This document shows, one piece after another, positions 53,937-64,000 of a stretch of DNA of 64,000 bases. Source of the stretch: Beaufortia kweichowensis (Eukaryota; Chordata; Actinopteri; Cypriniformes; Gastromyzontidae); assembly GCA_019155185.1 (NCBI GenBank), contig CM032801.1:5013351-5077350 (forward strand), read 5' to 3'. The first letter of the stretch is position 1, and every line of letters begins with the position of its first letter. The notes under the pieces are model-generated. The model was not told the origin of the DNA. It searched no databases and saw only the letters and a program-made list of their open reading frames with translations. Both the position numbers and the translations under genes were made by a program.

Positions 53937-54835
53937 CCTGCCAAACATGAATCCGCACGGACATTCTCATTAATAAAGAATATCTGACTCATGAGGAACA
54001 TGAACCCACCACACTTTCATTCAAATCAATGAAGAACAACACAAGGAAAATTCTTCTAATGCAATAGTCCATCCTGAACCATCTGTTTATATTTTACTAA
54101 CCTCTGTTGATAAAGTCCAGACATCAGAAAACTATCAGTCCATTCACAAGATCTAATCTATCTATTGTAGAAACTGAAAATACATGCATTACGGTTGAGA
54201 AAAAAAGCACAAAACAAAAGTAATAATACCCCCAAATTAAAAGAAGCGATGACTCTTTAAAGAACACAAAATAGTTAATTTATTTTTTTACTTTAGCGGA
54301 GCATTAAAATCATGTTTTAAACATAAACCAATAAGAGAGAACTCACATGAGTATTTAAACCACAAAATATTGACATCTGAGCTATCGGTATGATGAAAAT
54401 CTTTTGTAAAAACTTAATTTCGTAATGGAAAGGTTCACATTTACGCCAACTATTATAAACCATCGTACTGTCAATCACACGACCAACACTAACCCAAAAC
54501 CTAAGATGACTTATCACCAGATTACTAACCGAATACAATGAAACTAAAAACACCATTATAACTTGCGAAAGATGTTATTTGTAAGATGTGAGGTGATGAC
54601 AACTGACATTTGAGTCTTACTCATCATCAGTCATAAATCACAACTCACCGACACAAATAAAAGATGAAGCTCGTCTCCACCTAAAGCAGGCTGAGAACAC
54701 CACAAAGATATTTTGACTCCAGTGGGTCACAGGCTATAAAAAAAACACGTTACAGGCACATTTTCGAGCCAAAAATCCATGTACTCCACTGTAAACCAGA
54801 CAGCGGATGTTTTGAAGGGCTCCCGGAAATGAGTT
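53937..54835 (-). promoter_or_regulatory. btbd9: btbd9 non-coding first exon and promoter
   Basis: The coding exon opens at 53937 after a TTTGGCAG acceptor, leaving 19 leader bases before the ATG at 53918, so an upstream non-coding exon is needed. The best donor is CG followed by GTGAGTT at 54648/54649; an alternative GTAAGA donor lies near 54620. The first exon then begins somewhere about 54700-54835, near the locally CpG-containing block at 54835-54850. The start site is not fixed. Confidence 0.5.
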
Positions 54836-54849
54836 CATGTCGTAGCGCC

Positions 54850-55940
54850 TCTAGTGGTCATTCACAATCTTCCATTGAGCTGAATTAAAATCTCAGGACG
54901 TCTTGTGTAATTCTATAATATTGGAGGTAAATCTGTTACTTTTACTTAAATAACTCTGTACATCATTTTATTAATTAATCAAGTGGCGTCAGTAAAAGTC
55001 TATATTCTTATCTTTTGACATTAAAAGTACAAATGCACCCATCTGTTTAAAAAAATAAATCATCAATATAAATTAAGTTTTCAAAGCCCTTATATGAAAC
55101 ACTCATCAGCAAATTGGTGACTTCACGTTTTAAACTAACTACAACTAAACCTCTATCTCTAAATGAACACCCTTTACACCCTTCACAACATCTTTCAGTA
55201 AGTGATTATACCATCACTATTTAAAGTTGTTTAAAGCATATTGTTATGGGATATTTTGAGAAACTGATTTTGAAAATTGTACTTCTTTTTAGGTGAACTT
55301 TTGACTACTGAATTATTACAAGCCAAACCATTCAGTGTGAATGTTTCCGGATTATTGCACAATACCTCAAACAAAGGGCTTACTGCCCCAACAAGATTTT
55401 TGACCAACCCTTTTTCACTGTCATGCATATCCAAATGTTTTTTTTGTTTGTTTTGACAGCCAACGCACTTTAATCTCACTTTAATGCTGCCCAACTGTGC
55501 CAAATACTATTTATATAGTATTCATAAATACTATACATACATATAGTGGAATTAACTGCATCTACTGTTCAAATATATTAAATATTTGTATATATAAATT
55601 TATATACATTTCTTTTCTGTACTTATACCATGCACAATGACAAAGGTGAATCTAAACTTAAAGGTACATCCCAAAACCATTTTTATCATTAAACAAAATA
55701 CATCTGAATTCTAAATAAATCTAAATCTAAATCTAAATAAAAAGCTCAAGAATGACTTCATATAAATTTTCTTCTTTTATTTAAACAAATAGGTATGGAA
55801 GACATTTCAAAAGTGTTGGCCCATATGTTAAATTCACACAAACAAAAAAAAACACAGCACCCTAGACAGGATTTTCCAACTACCTTACATACTTCTTTGT
55901 TGTCAACAAAGCAATACTCTTTCTGATCAACCAAATGTCC
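54850..55940. other. Intergenic interval between btbd9 and glo1
   Basis: About 1.1 kb of AT-rich DNA with no exon or RNA gene seen. Minus-oriented AATAAA hexamers at 55945-55950 and 55776-55781 are candidate polyadenylation signals for glo1; the first is only 43 bp past the glo1 stop. Confidence 0.55.
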
Positions 55941-55992
55941 TCAATTTATTATAACTATACTCTTGTTTTTAGGTCACAGTAAAAAACAGTCT

Positions 55993-58900
55993 TTAAGATG
56001 TGATGGGCACCATGCCGTTGGGGCTAAGAATCTCTATCCAGTAACCATCAGGATCCTGAATAAAGGCCAGACCTTTCATTTTACCTGCAGGATAGACACA
56101 AGGACAAAAATCATCATCTGAAATGAATCAAATATAATATATATCAATAGAAAGATAAAATGCATTATCCACTCTATGACGACATCATATAACTAAACAT
56201 TTTAAAATGCTATAGAAAATTTAAAAGGTCTGAGAAAACGTTTGCAGGCGCCATACAAGTAGGCTTAATTACAGAGGAATGATGGTTATCACTTACTGAC
56301 ACATTACACAGGGATAAATGTTTCAAACAGTGGTATGCGACATAGTTGTTATATGACCACATGTTATATGATTACATATTAATAAACATACAGCAAACTG
56401 CAGAAAAAGTGTAAGTAGTATGCAGTCACAATAAACATGCACAAATTTGTACATATAGTGAGACTGTAGATATAAGGGTTTAGCTAATAGTTATTGGTTT
56501 AGAACTACAATATAATTAAAAATAATAACAATAACATAATGTATGATTAAATAATTCCAAATTACCATCATCAGCTTTCTTAACAAAGGTCACTCCCTGC
56601 TCTTCAAACAGCTTGCAAGCAGCATAGACATCTGGTACAGCAATTCCAATGTGGCCTATTATAAAATACATGTCATTAATCCTTTCAGTTTTATTCTAAT
56701 CATATCATATCTGGCAAAAATATAAATTACCTTTTAATTGACCATCAATTCAAAGTTCAAAATTTGTTTGCATAATCACTGAAAAATGTTCAGTGAAATA
56801 CCTATATGTTCATGTGTTTTTCATGCTGAAAGCTATACTGAATTATAAAAAAAATGACAATAATGAAAATTATTATAATATGAATATGATTATAATTACC
56901 TCTTGTATTATTTTATGGCAATACATGTTTTACAAAATACACCTTGATTATATGCAAACTAGATTCTTATTGTGTTGTAGTTCCTAAAACATTTTGCATC
57001 TACTTTGCAACAGTGTTCGTTTGAATTGATGGTTCCTCTAATTAAAAAAAGGCCTTTCATAACAGTTTAGTCAATGCACAGTCCATGCATGAATTTTTTT
57101 TTAGTTATATTGTCACATGAAACAACAGATTGACAATAATTACCAAAGCCTCGTGGATCAGAGTTTCCATTGTGATAAGTCTGGCTGTCATCTGTCTCTG
57201 AGCCCCAGTTACTGAAGGAATAAGAAAAAACAATGACATAAACAGAAAGACAAGTGTGTGACAAGTGTGGCAGGTGAAGAACTTCAAATGGTTCCTCAAA
57301 GATCTTTTCATTTTTACAGTGTACATAGCTTTACTCATCCGTTTACTTACTGGGTGAGCTCTATAGTGCCCCGACGAGAGAACGTCCAGGCGGTCCTCTC
57401 CTTCACATCAGCAGGCATCTCGTTTTTATCCTCATAACCCAGGAAGTACAGGGAAAATCGCATGGCAGGAAAATCAAACTTCTGCAGCAACCTACAACAA
57501 AAGATTTACAATCTGTCCTTCTGATGTTTCTCATGGTTGAAATTCACAGTTTTACAATATATCTAGTTATTACATCAACAAAATGCATTTTGGTCTCAAA
57601 TGTTTAGTCCATATTATTTCACGATGCTCTGGAATTCTTAATTCTGGCCAGCTGTAACATTTCAAGGTATGGAACAACCCCTTAAACCTAATACCACAGG
57701 GTCATCTGGGTACTGCGAGTCAACTTGACCTTGAATTTCCGAATTGTGTGTGGGCAGCTACAAAACTATAATACCAAGTAGGAAACTATCTTTATTGACA
57801 TGTACATATACAATGAGATTCAGCAGAAATTTAGAAGATGGATTCAAACAGAAATGAATTACCTGCCCATACACTTTATTCCAAGACAAGTGCATAAATA
57901 TGTATCATCATTAGGGGTGGGAGAAAAAAATCGATGCATCGATGCATCAGGATTCTTTCTCTAACGATTCTGAATCGATTCTCAAAGATTCAGAATCGAT
58001 TCTATGTCAGAACTTGTTCATCCTGAATATAACTTTGTTAAAATAAAAGCAATAAAATTAAACTTCAAGATGGGAATACTGTCAAAGAGATTCTAACTAT
58101 AAACAAAAAGCATAAAAACTCTTTATTTATTTAAAATGCAAATTTATCATATTTGCAAAAATTATATGAAGAATCGTTTTGGAATCGGATCGTGAGTCCC
58201 AGAATCGGAATCGGATCGCGTAGTACCTAAAGATTCCCACCCCTAATCATCATACATTACCTCATCATGAATACTTTGCCTGATCAAAGTTTACTGTCTT
58301 TCTAAACTGTGTGCAAGCATACAAAGCCATGAATTTAAATAGCTAATTGCTTTTTAAAGATCAAGAGATTCTGCAATATGTACAAAACATTTGTCTAATT
58401 TTTGAATAATTGTCATATAGGGGCAAGTTATGAACCTATATTAACAGAGACACTTTTATGCAAAGCAACTTACAGTGCATTATACTATTTATTTTTTTAT
58501 TAGTATGTGCAATCCCTGGGATGGATCCCATAACCTTGGCGTTGCTAGTGGCATGCTCTTACCAACTTAGTTACTGAGAGACACTTCATTTTCATACACT
58601 TGATAGAATTGGGATAGATTAACAGTTCTTAAAACTGCGAAAAAGTATCTGAACCATTTAGCTTGAGTACTCACGTCATTCCAAGGATGCGTGTGTAGAA
58701 GTCCAGGGATTTAACAGGATCCTTAACCCGCAACATTGTCTGTTGCATCATGAAATCCTACAGCAGAGGAAAGAGAAACTTTCAGTCAGAACATTATGGC
58801 AATTTGCACTGACATGGTAAACAGCGCTGATATTCATCAGTTAAACTTGAAATGATCAGAAAGATAAGATTCTGAAGAAGTCAAAAGAAAGCAAAAAATG

Positions 58901-60012
58901 CAACAGGAACAATTCCACTGATCTCAAACGTTCAATCACTAGCAATGTAGCCTGGTAGATATATTCTTGTAGATTCATATCATACTGATATATAATACAT
59001 TTAATGCAGTGTAAGCCGCTGTGGATAAAAGAGTCTACAAAATTTATATACAGTACCAGTCAAAAGTTTAAAACACTTACTCACTGTTCTTCAGGTTTTT
59101 TACACATTTTAGAATAGTAGTAGAGTCATCAAAACCATGAAATAACACAACTGTAACTGAATTATGTTGTGACTAACAGTATCCAAAATAAATGAACACT
59201 ATGTCATATTTCATCATCTTCAAAATTAGTCATCCTTTGTTGAGAATTTGTAAAACCATCTCTTGACATTTTATCATCCAGTTAAAGGTCTCAACCTGTG
59301 AAACTTTTTAAACATCACTAAAGGAATTTCTATCTATGCTGGACTCTTATTAGCTGCTTTTTATTCATTATTTGGCCAAAGTATTCATAAGCTTTTCAGT
59401 AGATTAACATTAAGATCAAGTGTGGAAGTTTGTGTGTATCTATCTACTGGTGATACGTTTAAGGTACAGTAAGTGATACTCAACGAGACCCAAGTCAAAT
59501 GTCAAGGGTCATTCCAGAAACTGTCGTAACACATGTAAAATCACACATATGTTTTCTTTAAAATGACTCAAACAAAAAAGTATACATTTCATTAACTTTA
59601 CCAGAGATACAAATAGAAAGGTAAAGAGATCACTATAAAGACACATTTATATAAGTAACATTGTATTGATCAAACTGGCCACAGTATTGTTATGTGTTAT
59701 AAAGCAGAAATACCAATGAATTTAATTTGTGTACGTTCGACTTTATACATCGCTGCGGAGACCGATACCGGTGTATGATATCAAAGTACCGCGAGAGCGA
59801 TACAAAAGCATAACTTTAGAATCGCTCTCGCGGTACTTCATGTCGAATACCGATCGATCTCCGCAGCGCCAGCTTTTGAGAAAGTTTGATTGACAGGCCT
59901 CGCCCTTCACTCTACATTTTTACACCATAATGCATCGTCTTACTTTAGTAATGGGGTTTCCGTCCTTACACGCCGCGGCAGCCGCCTCGTCTGTCAGCCC
60001 TTGGTCAGTCAT
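55993..60012 (-). CDS. glo1: Glyoxalase I (lactoylglutathione lyase), complete coding region
   Basis: GLO1 converts the hemithioacetal of methylglyoxal and glutathione to S-lactoylglutathione, the first step of cytosolic methylglyoxal detoxification. Six exons on the minus strand: 60012-59944, 58757-58675, 57491-57351, 57211-57144, 56655-56566 and 56084-55993. They join in phase to 543 bases (180 aa); human has 184. The start is MTDQGLTDEAAAAACKDGN. All four zinc ligands are present by correspondence with human: Gln29 (MMQQTM), Glu95 (TIELTH), His122 (GFGHIG) and Glu168 (WIEIL). The glutathione-contact region NGNSDPRGFG is intact. The enzyme should be active. Intron 1 carries a hairpin and a Tc1-like fragment; intron 2 carries a duplicated segment with a hAT MITE. 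It lies head-to-tail with btbd9, as in human. Confidence 0.97.
57745..58595. repeat. Duplicated segment, copy 1 (MITE-bearing), glo1 intron 2
   Basis: Outside the MITE at 57912-58245 this segment aligns almost base for base with 60879-61378. Shared landmarks include GTGGGCAGCTA, AATGAGATTCAGCA, CAAGACAAGTGCATAAATAT, CAAAGCCATGAATTTAAATA and GGATGGATCCCATAACCTTG. Differences are scattered substitutions and small indels. Its right end includes the dispersed-repeat core also seen at 4432-4541. Confidence 0.88.
57912..58245. mobile_element. hAT-type MITE, copy B, with intact 8-bp target duplication
   Basis: A 334-bp element begins TAGGGGTGGGAGAA and ends TTCCCACCCCTA, flanked by ATCATCAT at 57904-57911 and 58246-58253. 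It is nearly identical to 41947-42262, but has an extra repeat of about 20 bp (AAAGATTCAGAATCGATTC) after the first AATCGATTCT. No open frame. It is inserted in copy 1 of the local duplication; copy 2 at 60879 retains an empty site. Confidence 0.92.
58990..59045. repeat. Short dispersed-repeat core
   Basis: The words TGCAGTGTAAGCCGCTGTGG and ATAAAAGAGTCTACAAAAT match the inverted core of the repeat at 30670-30935. Only about 50 bp is recognisable. Confidence 0.5.
59046..59440. mobile_element. Truncated Tc1/mariner-like repeat
   Basis: The segment starts TATACAGTACCAGTCAAAAG and continues with text (ACATTTTAGAATAGTAGT, TCATCAAAACCATGAAATAA, CAAAATTAGTCATCCTTTG) that I know as a widespread fish DNA-transposon terminus bounded by TA. 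The opposite terminus is not found within the expected distance, so it is a decayed fragment. Family assignment is from memory. Confidence 0.45.
59751..59868. repeat. Near-perfect inverted repeat (hairpin) in glo1 intron 1
   Basis: The left arm, 59751-59801, begins CGCTGCGGAGACCGATACCG and ends AAGTACCGCGAGAGCGAT. The right arm, 59821-59868, is its reverse complement with a few mismatches and a 3-base length difference near the middle. The loop is 20 bp. The outer 10 bp and inner 18 bp pair perfectly. It lies 75 bp inside the intron from the exon 1 donor and is strongly CpG-rich. It may be a small fold-back element or a regulatory palindrome. Confidence 0.85.
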
Positions 60013-60140
60013 TTCGCGTGTGTTTCGGCCAGGTGATCACGAGCGAGCTGACGGATGAAATTCCGACGGACTGATACCACGAAGGGGCGTGATCACCCGG
60101 GCTGCGTTATAAATGTGACGTAATGTGGGCGGACCGTAAA
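60013..60140 (-). promoter_or_regulatory. glo1: glo1 promoter and 5' leader
   Basis: Reading the minus strand towards the ATG: GC-box-like GTCCGCCCAC at about 60128-60137, a cAMP-response-like TTACGTCA at about 60117-60124, a TTTATAA box at about 60110, and GATCACGCCCC. These are compactly arranged about 100 bp before the start codon. Motifs were identified by eye; function is inferred. Confidence 0.55.
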
Positions 60141-62124
60141 GAGGTGTACTTCTACATTTCTTCCAGCAGATGGTGATCCAAACCATATAAGTTAGTACTG
60201 TATAGTTGCTTGTACATTAAGAAATCGAGCAAACAATCAAAAATTAAATAATGATAATAATATTAATAATAATAATAATTCTTTACAATATAAATAATGT
60301 AATATTTTGGATTACAATCCCCTACAAAAATGAACTATCGTTTACCAACCAAATTTGCTGCTTGGGTAAAAACATCAAAGTTCATCTGAAAGAAACTCCC
60401 TCATACTTATCACATTTTTTTTATATTTTATTTATTTACATTTTCACAACAACAAAAAACAAACAAACAAACAGACAGGGCCCAGATGCAGTTATTGCCA
60501 GTTGTTACAGTCACATTTAGTACAACGATAGGAGGAAAGGTTGTTGATACAGGAATTAGTAAAACAATTAGTTTACTATATTTTAGTTTTTTCAGAATGA
60601 GTTAGGAATGGATTCCAAGAACGGGAAAACGTGTCCATTTGACTGATGCGAAGTTTTTCCATTTGTATTATGGATAGCATATCCATTATCCATGCCTGAA
60701 AGGAGGGAGGAGAGGGAGACTTCTATTCCTTCAAAATCATTCTCTTGGCAACTTATCACATATTTTTGAGCATACCTTCTGCACAGATGTTTTCTATCCT
60801 AACCTTAAAGTTTCAACTGAGAAACATTGTTAGACAATAGAAATAGTTTTGCATGTTTTGGCAATAGAATGAGGTTTGGTGTGTGGGCAGCTAAAAAACT
60901 ATAACACCAAATAGGAAACTATCTTTACTGACATGTACATGTACAATGAGATTCAGCAAAAATTAAGAAGATGGATTTAAACAGAAATTAATTACCTGCC
61001 CATACACTTCCACATACAATTCCAAGACAAGTGCATAAATATGTATCATCATACATTACCCTTTGCCTGATCAAAGTTTACTGTCTTTCTAAACTGTGTG
61101 CAAGCATACAAAGCCATGAATTTAAATAGCTAATTGCTTTTTAAAGATCAAGAGATTCTGCAATATGTACAAAATATTTGTCTACTTTTTGAATAATTGT
61201 CATATAGGGGCAAGTTATGAACTTATATTAACAGAGACACTTTTATGCAAAGCGACTTACAGTGCATTATACTATTTATTCTTTTATTAGTATGTGCAAT
61301 CCCTGGGATGGATCCCATAACCTTGGCGTTGCTAGTGGCATGCTCTTACCAACTTAGTTACTAAGAGACACCTCATTTTTACTTTCATAAATGCATTTGT
61401 CTAATCACTGGATCATATGAATGTACTGTTAAAAACCAGCATGCTTGTCCAGCATATTCATATCTAAACAAATCGTTTTCCTTTTAATAACTTCCTTGAT
61501 CTGCCTTTTCTATGGCTAGTGCAGCATGACCAAACATGTTTTAGAATAGGAAAGCAAATGCATTTTTATTTGGTATGATAAGAATGTGCTGTACTATACA
61601 TGGAAATAAGCCAAATATTTTACCCAACCATGGATTGACCCAGTTTTTTCATGTGTATTGAACATAATTTTGCATATTTGTATCTGACAGTGTCTCCCAC
61701 TTGCCATAGTTATTACAGATAGTGACAATCCAAATTTATTTTTTTTTTGTGTGTGTGTGTTTAGATTTGTCCCTAAAATCGTAAAGTATAAATTTATTAT
61801 AGCTGGCATTTCTTTTAATAATGGAGTAAGAAACTCCACACCAAAACATATCCTATGAATAAGTCATTAATTACCCACATGGTACAGCCAACAAGCTTTA
61901 AACTTTGCTACAAACATGGTCCATCCTCACATTTGATAACTACAGAAATGTCCCTTGTTGTCTTGTCTCTAGGATATTAATCTTCCAACAATGTTATACT
62001 CTTCTTCATTCATGTTAAACTCTCACATACTAAAAGTTTTTGTTTATTGGCACATTACATGTAAAATGAGATTCAGCGGCAGAAAAATGCACTTTACTCC
62101 TTATACATAAACATACATTACACA
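60141..62124. other. Interval between glo1 and the zinc-finger gene
   Basis: Contains an (AAT)n-like stretch at 60248-60281, the second copy of the duplicated segment (60879-61378) and otherwise AT-rich DNA. No exon was recognised. Sequence at about 62045-62120 (AATGAGATTCAGCGGCAGAA ... ACATACATTACACATC) resembles a third, decayed copy of the duplicated segment next to the zinc-finger stop codon. Confidence 0.55.
60879..61378. repeat. Duplicated segment, copy 2 (empty hAT site)
   Basis: Second copy of 57745-58595 in the same orientation, about 500 bp. Where copy 1 has the MITE and two copies of ATCATCAT, this copy reads ATGTATCATCATACATTACC with a single target word at about 61047-61054. A small deletion relative to copy 1 follows this point (CTCATCATGAATA is missing). 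Confidence 0.88.
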
Positions 62125-62871
62125 TCACCTTTTTCCCGAGTGCAGTTTACTGTGCATAAACAGTGAGTATCTATAAACAAAAGTTTTCCCACATTGTAAA
62201 CAGGAGAAAGGTCTCTCTCCTGTGTGAATTCGTGTGTGTTTCTGTAGGGTATGTATGCGTGCAAAGCCATGTCCACACACAGAACAGATATGCTTCTTCT
62301 CTAATGAGTGACAGTCCGTTCTGTGTCGTTGAAGAATGCCCTTATTGTAGAATCTTTTCTCACAGAGCGAGCAGGCATATGGCCTCTCACCGCTGTGTTT
62401 CCACATATGACTTTCAAATGATGTCGAGGTACAAAATTTCTTCCCACACTGTTCACAAATAAAGCGCTTGATTCTCTGTTGCTTCTCACCCTTATGAATT
62501 TTACTGTGCAACTTGAGGTGGTCTGAACGCCGGAAACCCTTTCCACACAATTCACAGCAGTATGGAGTCTCACCTGTGTGTATTCGCATGTGAGATACCA
62601 GGTTTCCACTCCGACAGTACTCTATGCCACACAGCTTACAGCAATATTTCTTTTGATGCATCTTGCTGCTTTCAGATGTACGACAGGTGGATGTATTAGG
62701 ATTCGATTTAGATTTCTTTGTATACTTCAGCCTACGACAAAAGCGATCAACTGACTCCTCCACTTGGCTTAGGATCAAAGTTTCAAACTTTTTGATGGGA
62801 CGTGGGTCTTTCGTGTTTGACCCTGGGACTCCCACAAAAGACCCCGGAAGTGTCAGGACTGATGAATTCTG
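62125..62871 (-). CDS. C2H2 zinc-finger protein, last exon with six fingers (5' end unresolved)
   Basis: The open frame runs from a splice acceptor (TATTAAACAG, exon begins 62871, phase 0, peptide QNSSVLTLPGSFVGVPGSN) to TGA at 62125, 248 codons. It encodes six C2H2 fingers with TGE/SGE-type linkers. Finger cores: CKLCGIEYCRSGNL, CELCGKGFRRSDHL, CEQCGKKFCTSTSF, CSLCEKRFYNKGIL (His-x4-His), CSVCGHGFARIHTL and CLQCGKTFVYRYSL. A basic segment (KKSKSNPNT) precedes them. This is a probable nuclear DNA-binding protein; target unknown and no ortholog recognised. There is no ATG at the exon start, so an upstream exon is needed. A candidate is 63600-63550 (ATG, 17 codons, donor CAG/GTGGCT), which keeps phase but is unproven. 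It lies head to head with zbtb8os. Confidence 0.85.
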   Translation of the reverse strand, partial: QNSSVLTLPGSFVGVPGSNTKDPRPIKKFETLILSQVEESVDRFCRRLKYTKKSKSNPNTSTCRTSESSKMHQKKYCCKLCGIEYCRSGNLVSHMRIHTGETPYCCELCGKGFRRSDHLKLHSKIHKGEKQQRIKRFICEQCGKKFCTSTSFESHMWKHSGERPYACSLCEKRFYNKGILQRHRTDCHSLEKKHICSVCGHGFARIHTLQKHTRIHTGERPFSCLQCGKTFVYRYSLFMHSKLHSGKR

Positions 62872-63640
62872 CTGTTTAATAAATAAAGAAAAAGTTCTTT
62901 GTAGGCTTTTGTTTTTTAGATATTGGAGAACCGATATACAAATATCAAGAAAGGGACATTAACTTTGCATTAGAGCAGGATGTGCAAAAGTGGGCCTGGT
63001 TGTGTTACATTAATATATAACACATATAAATCCTACGTGAACCCAAATAAACCGTGAACCTAAAAAAAGCAGTCATTCTTGTTCAATAACACTCTTGTCA
63101 GATGTGTTTAACGACTGCGAGGGGACCGTTTCCTCTTTCAGAAACTTTCTTCACACTTCCTTGTTGAACTTTATTTCAAATCAAGTGAAACACAACCAAA
63201 GATTAATTCCTGCAGAGGAGAAACAGCAAATACTGCAAATTCATTTGACATCATAGAAATCTAACGAAACATTAGTTTATGTACACACACCATCACCTGC
63301 TTAAATAGTACTGAAATAATAATACTTAATTCTTTAAAGTAAATCAAATCCCCGTTATTATGGCCTTGTTTGTTAATCGTGTTATTAATTCTATACATTT
63401 GCATACTTGTTTTATCAGCTCAAGCCCAAGTTGTTAAACATTTAAACGCATTTTTTGTTTTAGACATAAACACTTTGCCTTCGTTTAGCCTTTCCTCTTC
63501 ACGCGTTGTAAGAATATGACTTTTATTTTGAAAGGTCACAGACAGCCACCTGTTTGACTGTCAGCTTCGCTGTTTCCGGATTGAAAGTGCGCTGTAGCAT
63601 GTTGTTTTCACGGAAATAAGAGTTTGAGCTAAATATCGTG
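62872..63640. promoter_or_regulatory. Interval between zinc-finger and archease genes; probable divergent promoter
   Basis: The two genes diverge from here. 62872-63500 is AT-rich and probably intron of the zinc-finger gene. 63500-63640 contains CACGCG, TTTCCGGATTG and TTTTCACGGAAATAAG, with ETS-like CCGGA and CGGAA words common in housekeeping promoters. No TATA box is seen. The transcription starts of both genes are inferred to lie around 63560-63640. Confidence 0.45.
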
Positions 63641-63722
63641 ATGGATGACCGCGAACTGGACCTCACCGAAGAGCAAAAAGCAGTGAAATCTAAGTATCCT
63701 CCAATCAACAAAAAATACGAGT
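63641..63722 (+). CDS. zbtb8os: Archease (ZBTB8OS), first coding exon, gene continues off the window
   Basis: Archease is the small cofactor that activates the RTCB RNA-ligase complex for tRNA splicing and XBP1 mRNA ligation. The ATG at 63641 opens 27 codons plus one base, ending at a strong GTAAGTGA donor (63723). The peptide MDDRELDLTEEQKAVKSKYP then PINKKYE, with a split T.. codon (Tyr expected), matches my memory of human archease (TEEQKAIKAKYPPVNRKYEY). The catalytic and metal-binding residues are in later exons, beyond the right edge. It is divergent from the zinc-finger gene at 62125. This fish locus places it beside glo1, which is not the human arrangement as I recall it. Confidence 0.88.
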
Positions 63723-64000
63723 GTAAGTGAAATCATTTTCATTTCCGCATGTGTCATGTAAACCCAGCAAACACAAACGTAAAAAAACCCTAAATCCACT
63801 TTACTCAAAAGACAATACAATCATTTATTTAAGTAAAACGTGAATTTATTTATTAAGTAATACATTTGCTGGCGAAAGGTTCGGCTCCTTAACATTCACA
63901 ACGTCACGTGCAATCAGACATGGGCGTGGCGTCGGCGTCACACTTGAATGTGGGCGGTGTTGGATGTCCATCGCAGTATACAGCGAGCCCAACGATACAC
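63723..64000 (+). other. zbtb8os: zbtb8os intron 1 (partial)
   Basis: Intron sequence after the donor. The last 100 bp are CpG-richer (GGGCGTGGCGTCGGCGTCAC, CACGTGCAAT) and could include further promoter elements. No second exon was recognised before the window ends. Confidence 0.55.

Overview
The window is vertebrate nuclear DNA, most likely from a cypriniform (carp/zebrafish-like) fish. Four things point this way: intron-rich genes with orthodox GT-AG junctions, very long GA/CT microsatellites, several copies of a palindromic repeat opening with AAGGGATAGTTCACCC that I know from cyprinid genomes, and non-autonomous DNA transposons. There is no prokaryotic or organellar signature. Exon coordinates below were derived by hand from splice sites, reading phase and remembered family sequences; no alignment was run.

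Layout. 1-15385 is intron of mdga1 (minus strand). Its signal-peptide exon is at 15386-15452 and a non-coding first exon ends at 16587; the rest of the gene lies beyond the left edge. About 17.2-32.9 kb is intergenic and repeat-bearing, with no gene seen. 34175-46197 is the complete six-exon coding region of zfand3 (minus, 224 aa), whose 8.4-kb intron 1 holds a hAT-type MITE, a 1.7-kb CACTA-like element and a degenerate tandem repeat. 46.5-49.3 kb is empty. Two tRNA-Val genes at 49.34-49.84 kb differ only at anticodon base 1 (CAC and AAC). An unassigned open stretch lies at 50201-50398. btbd9 (minus, 604 aa, ten coding exons) occupies 50905-53918. glo1 (minus, 180 aa, six exons) occupies 55993-60012. 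A six-finger C2H2 gene ends at 62125 (minus), and the first exon of archease (zbtb8os) begins at 63641 on the plus strand.

mdga1-zfand3-btbd9-glo1 reproduces a gene neighbourhood known on human 6p21.2, so the assignments support each other. The genes share no pathway: neuronal adhesion, an A20/AN1 zinc-finger regulator, a Cul3-type BTB adaptor, methylglyoxal detoxification and tRNA-ligation support. I see no undescribed multi-gene system. The most informative unusual items are the anticodon-only difference between the tRNA genes, a hAT MITE whose pre-insertion site survives in a nearby duplicate, a 117-bp hairpin in glo1 intron 1, the degenerate tandem repeat in zfand3 intron 1, and the unexplained frame downstream of btbd9.
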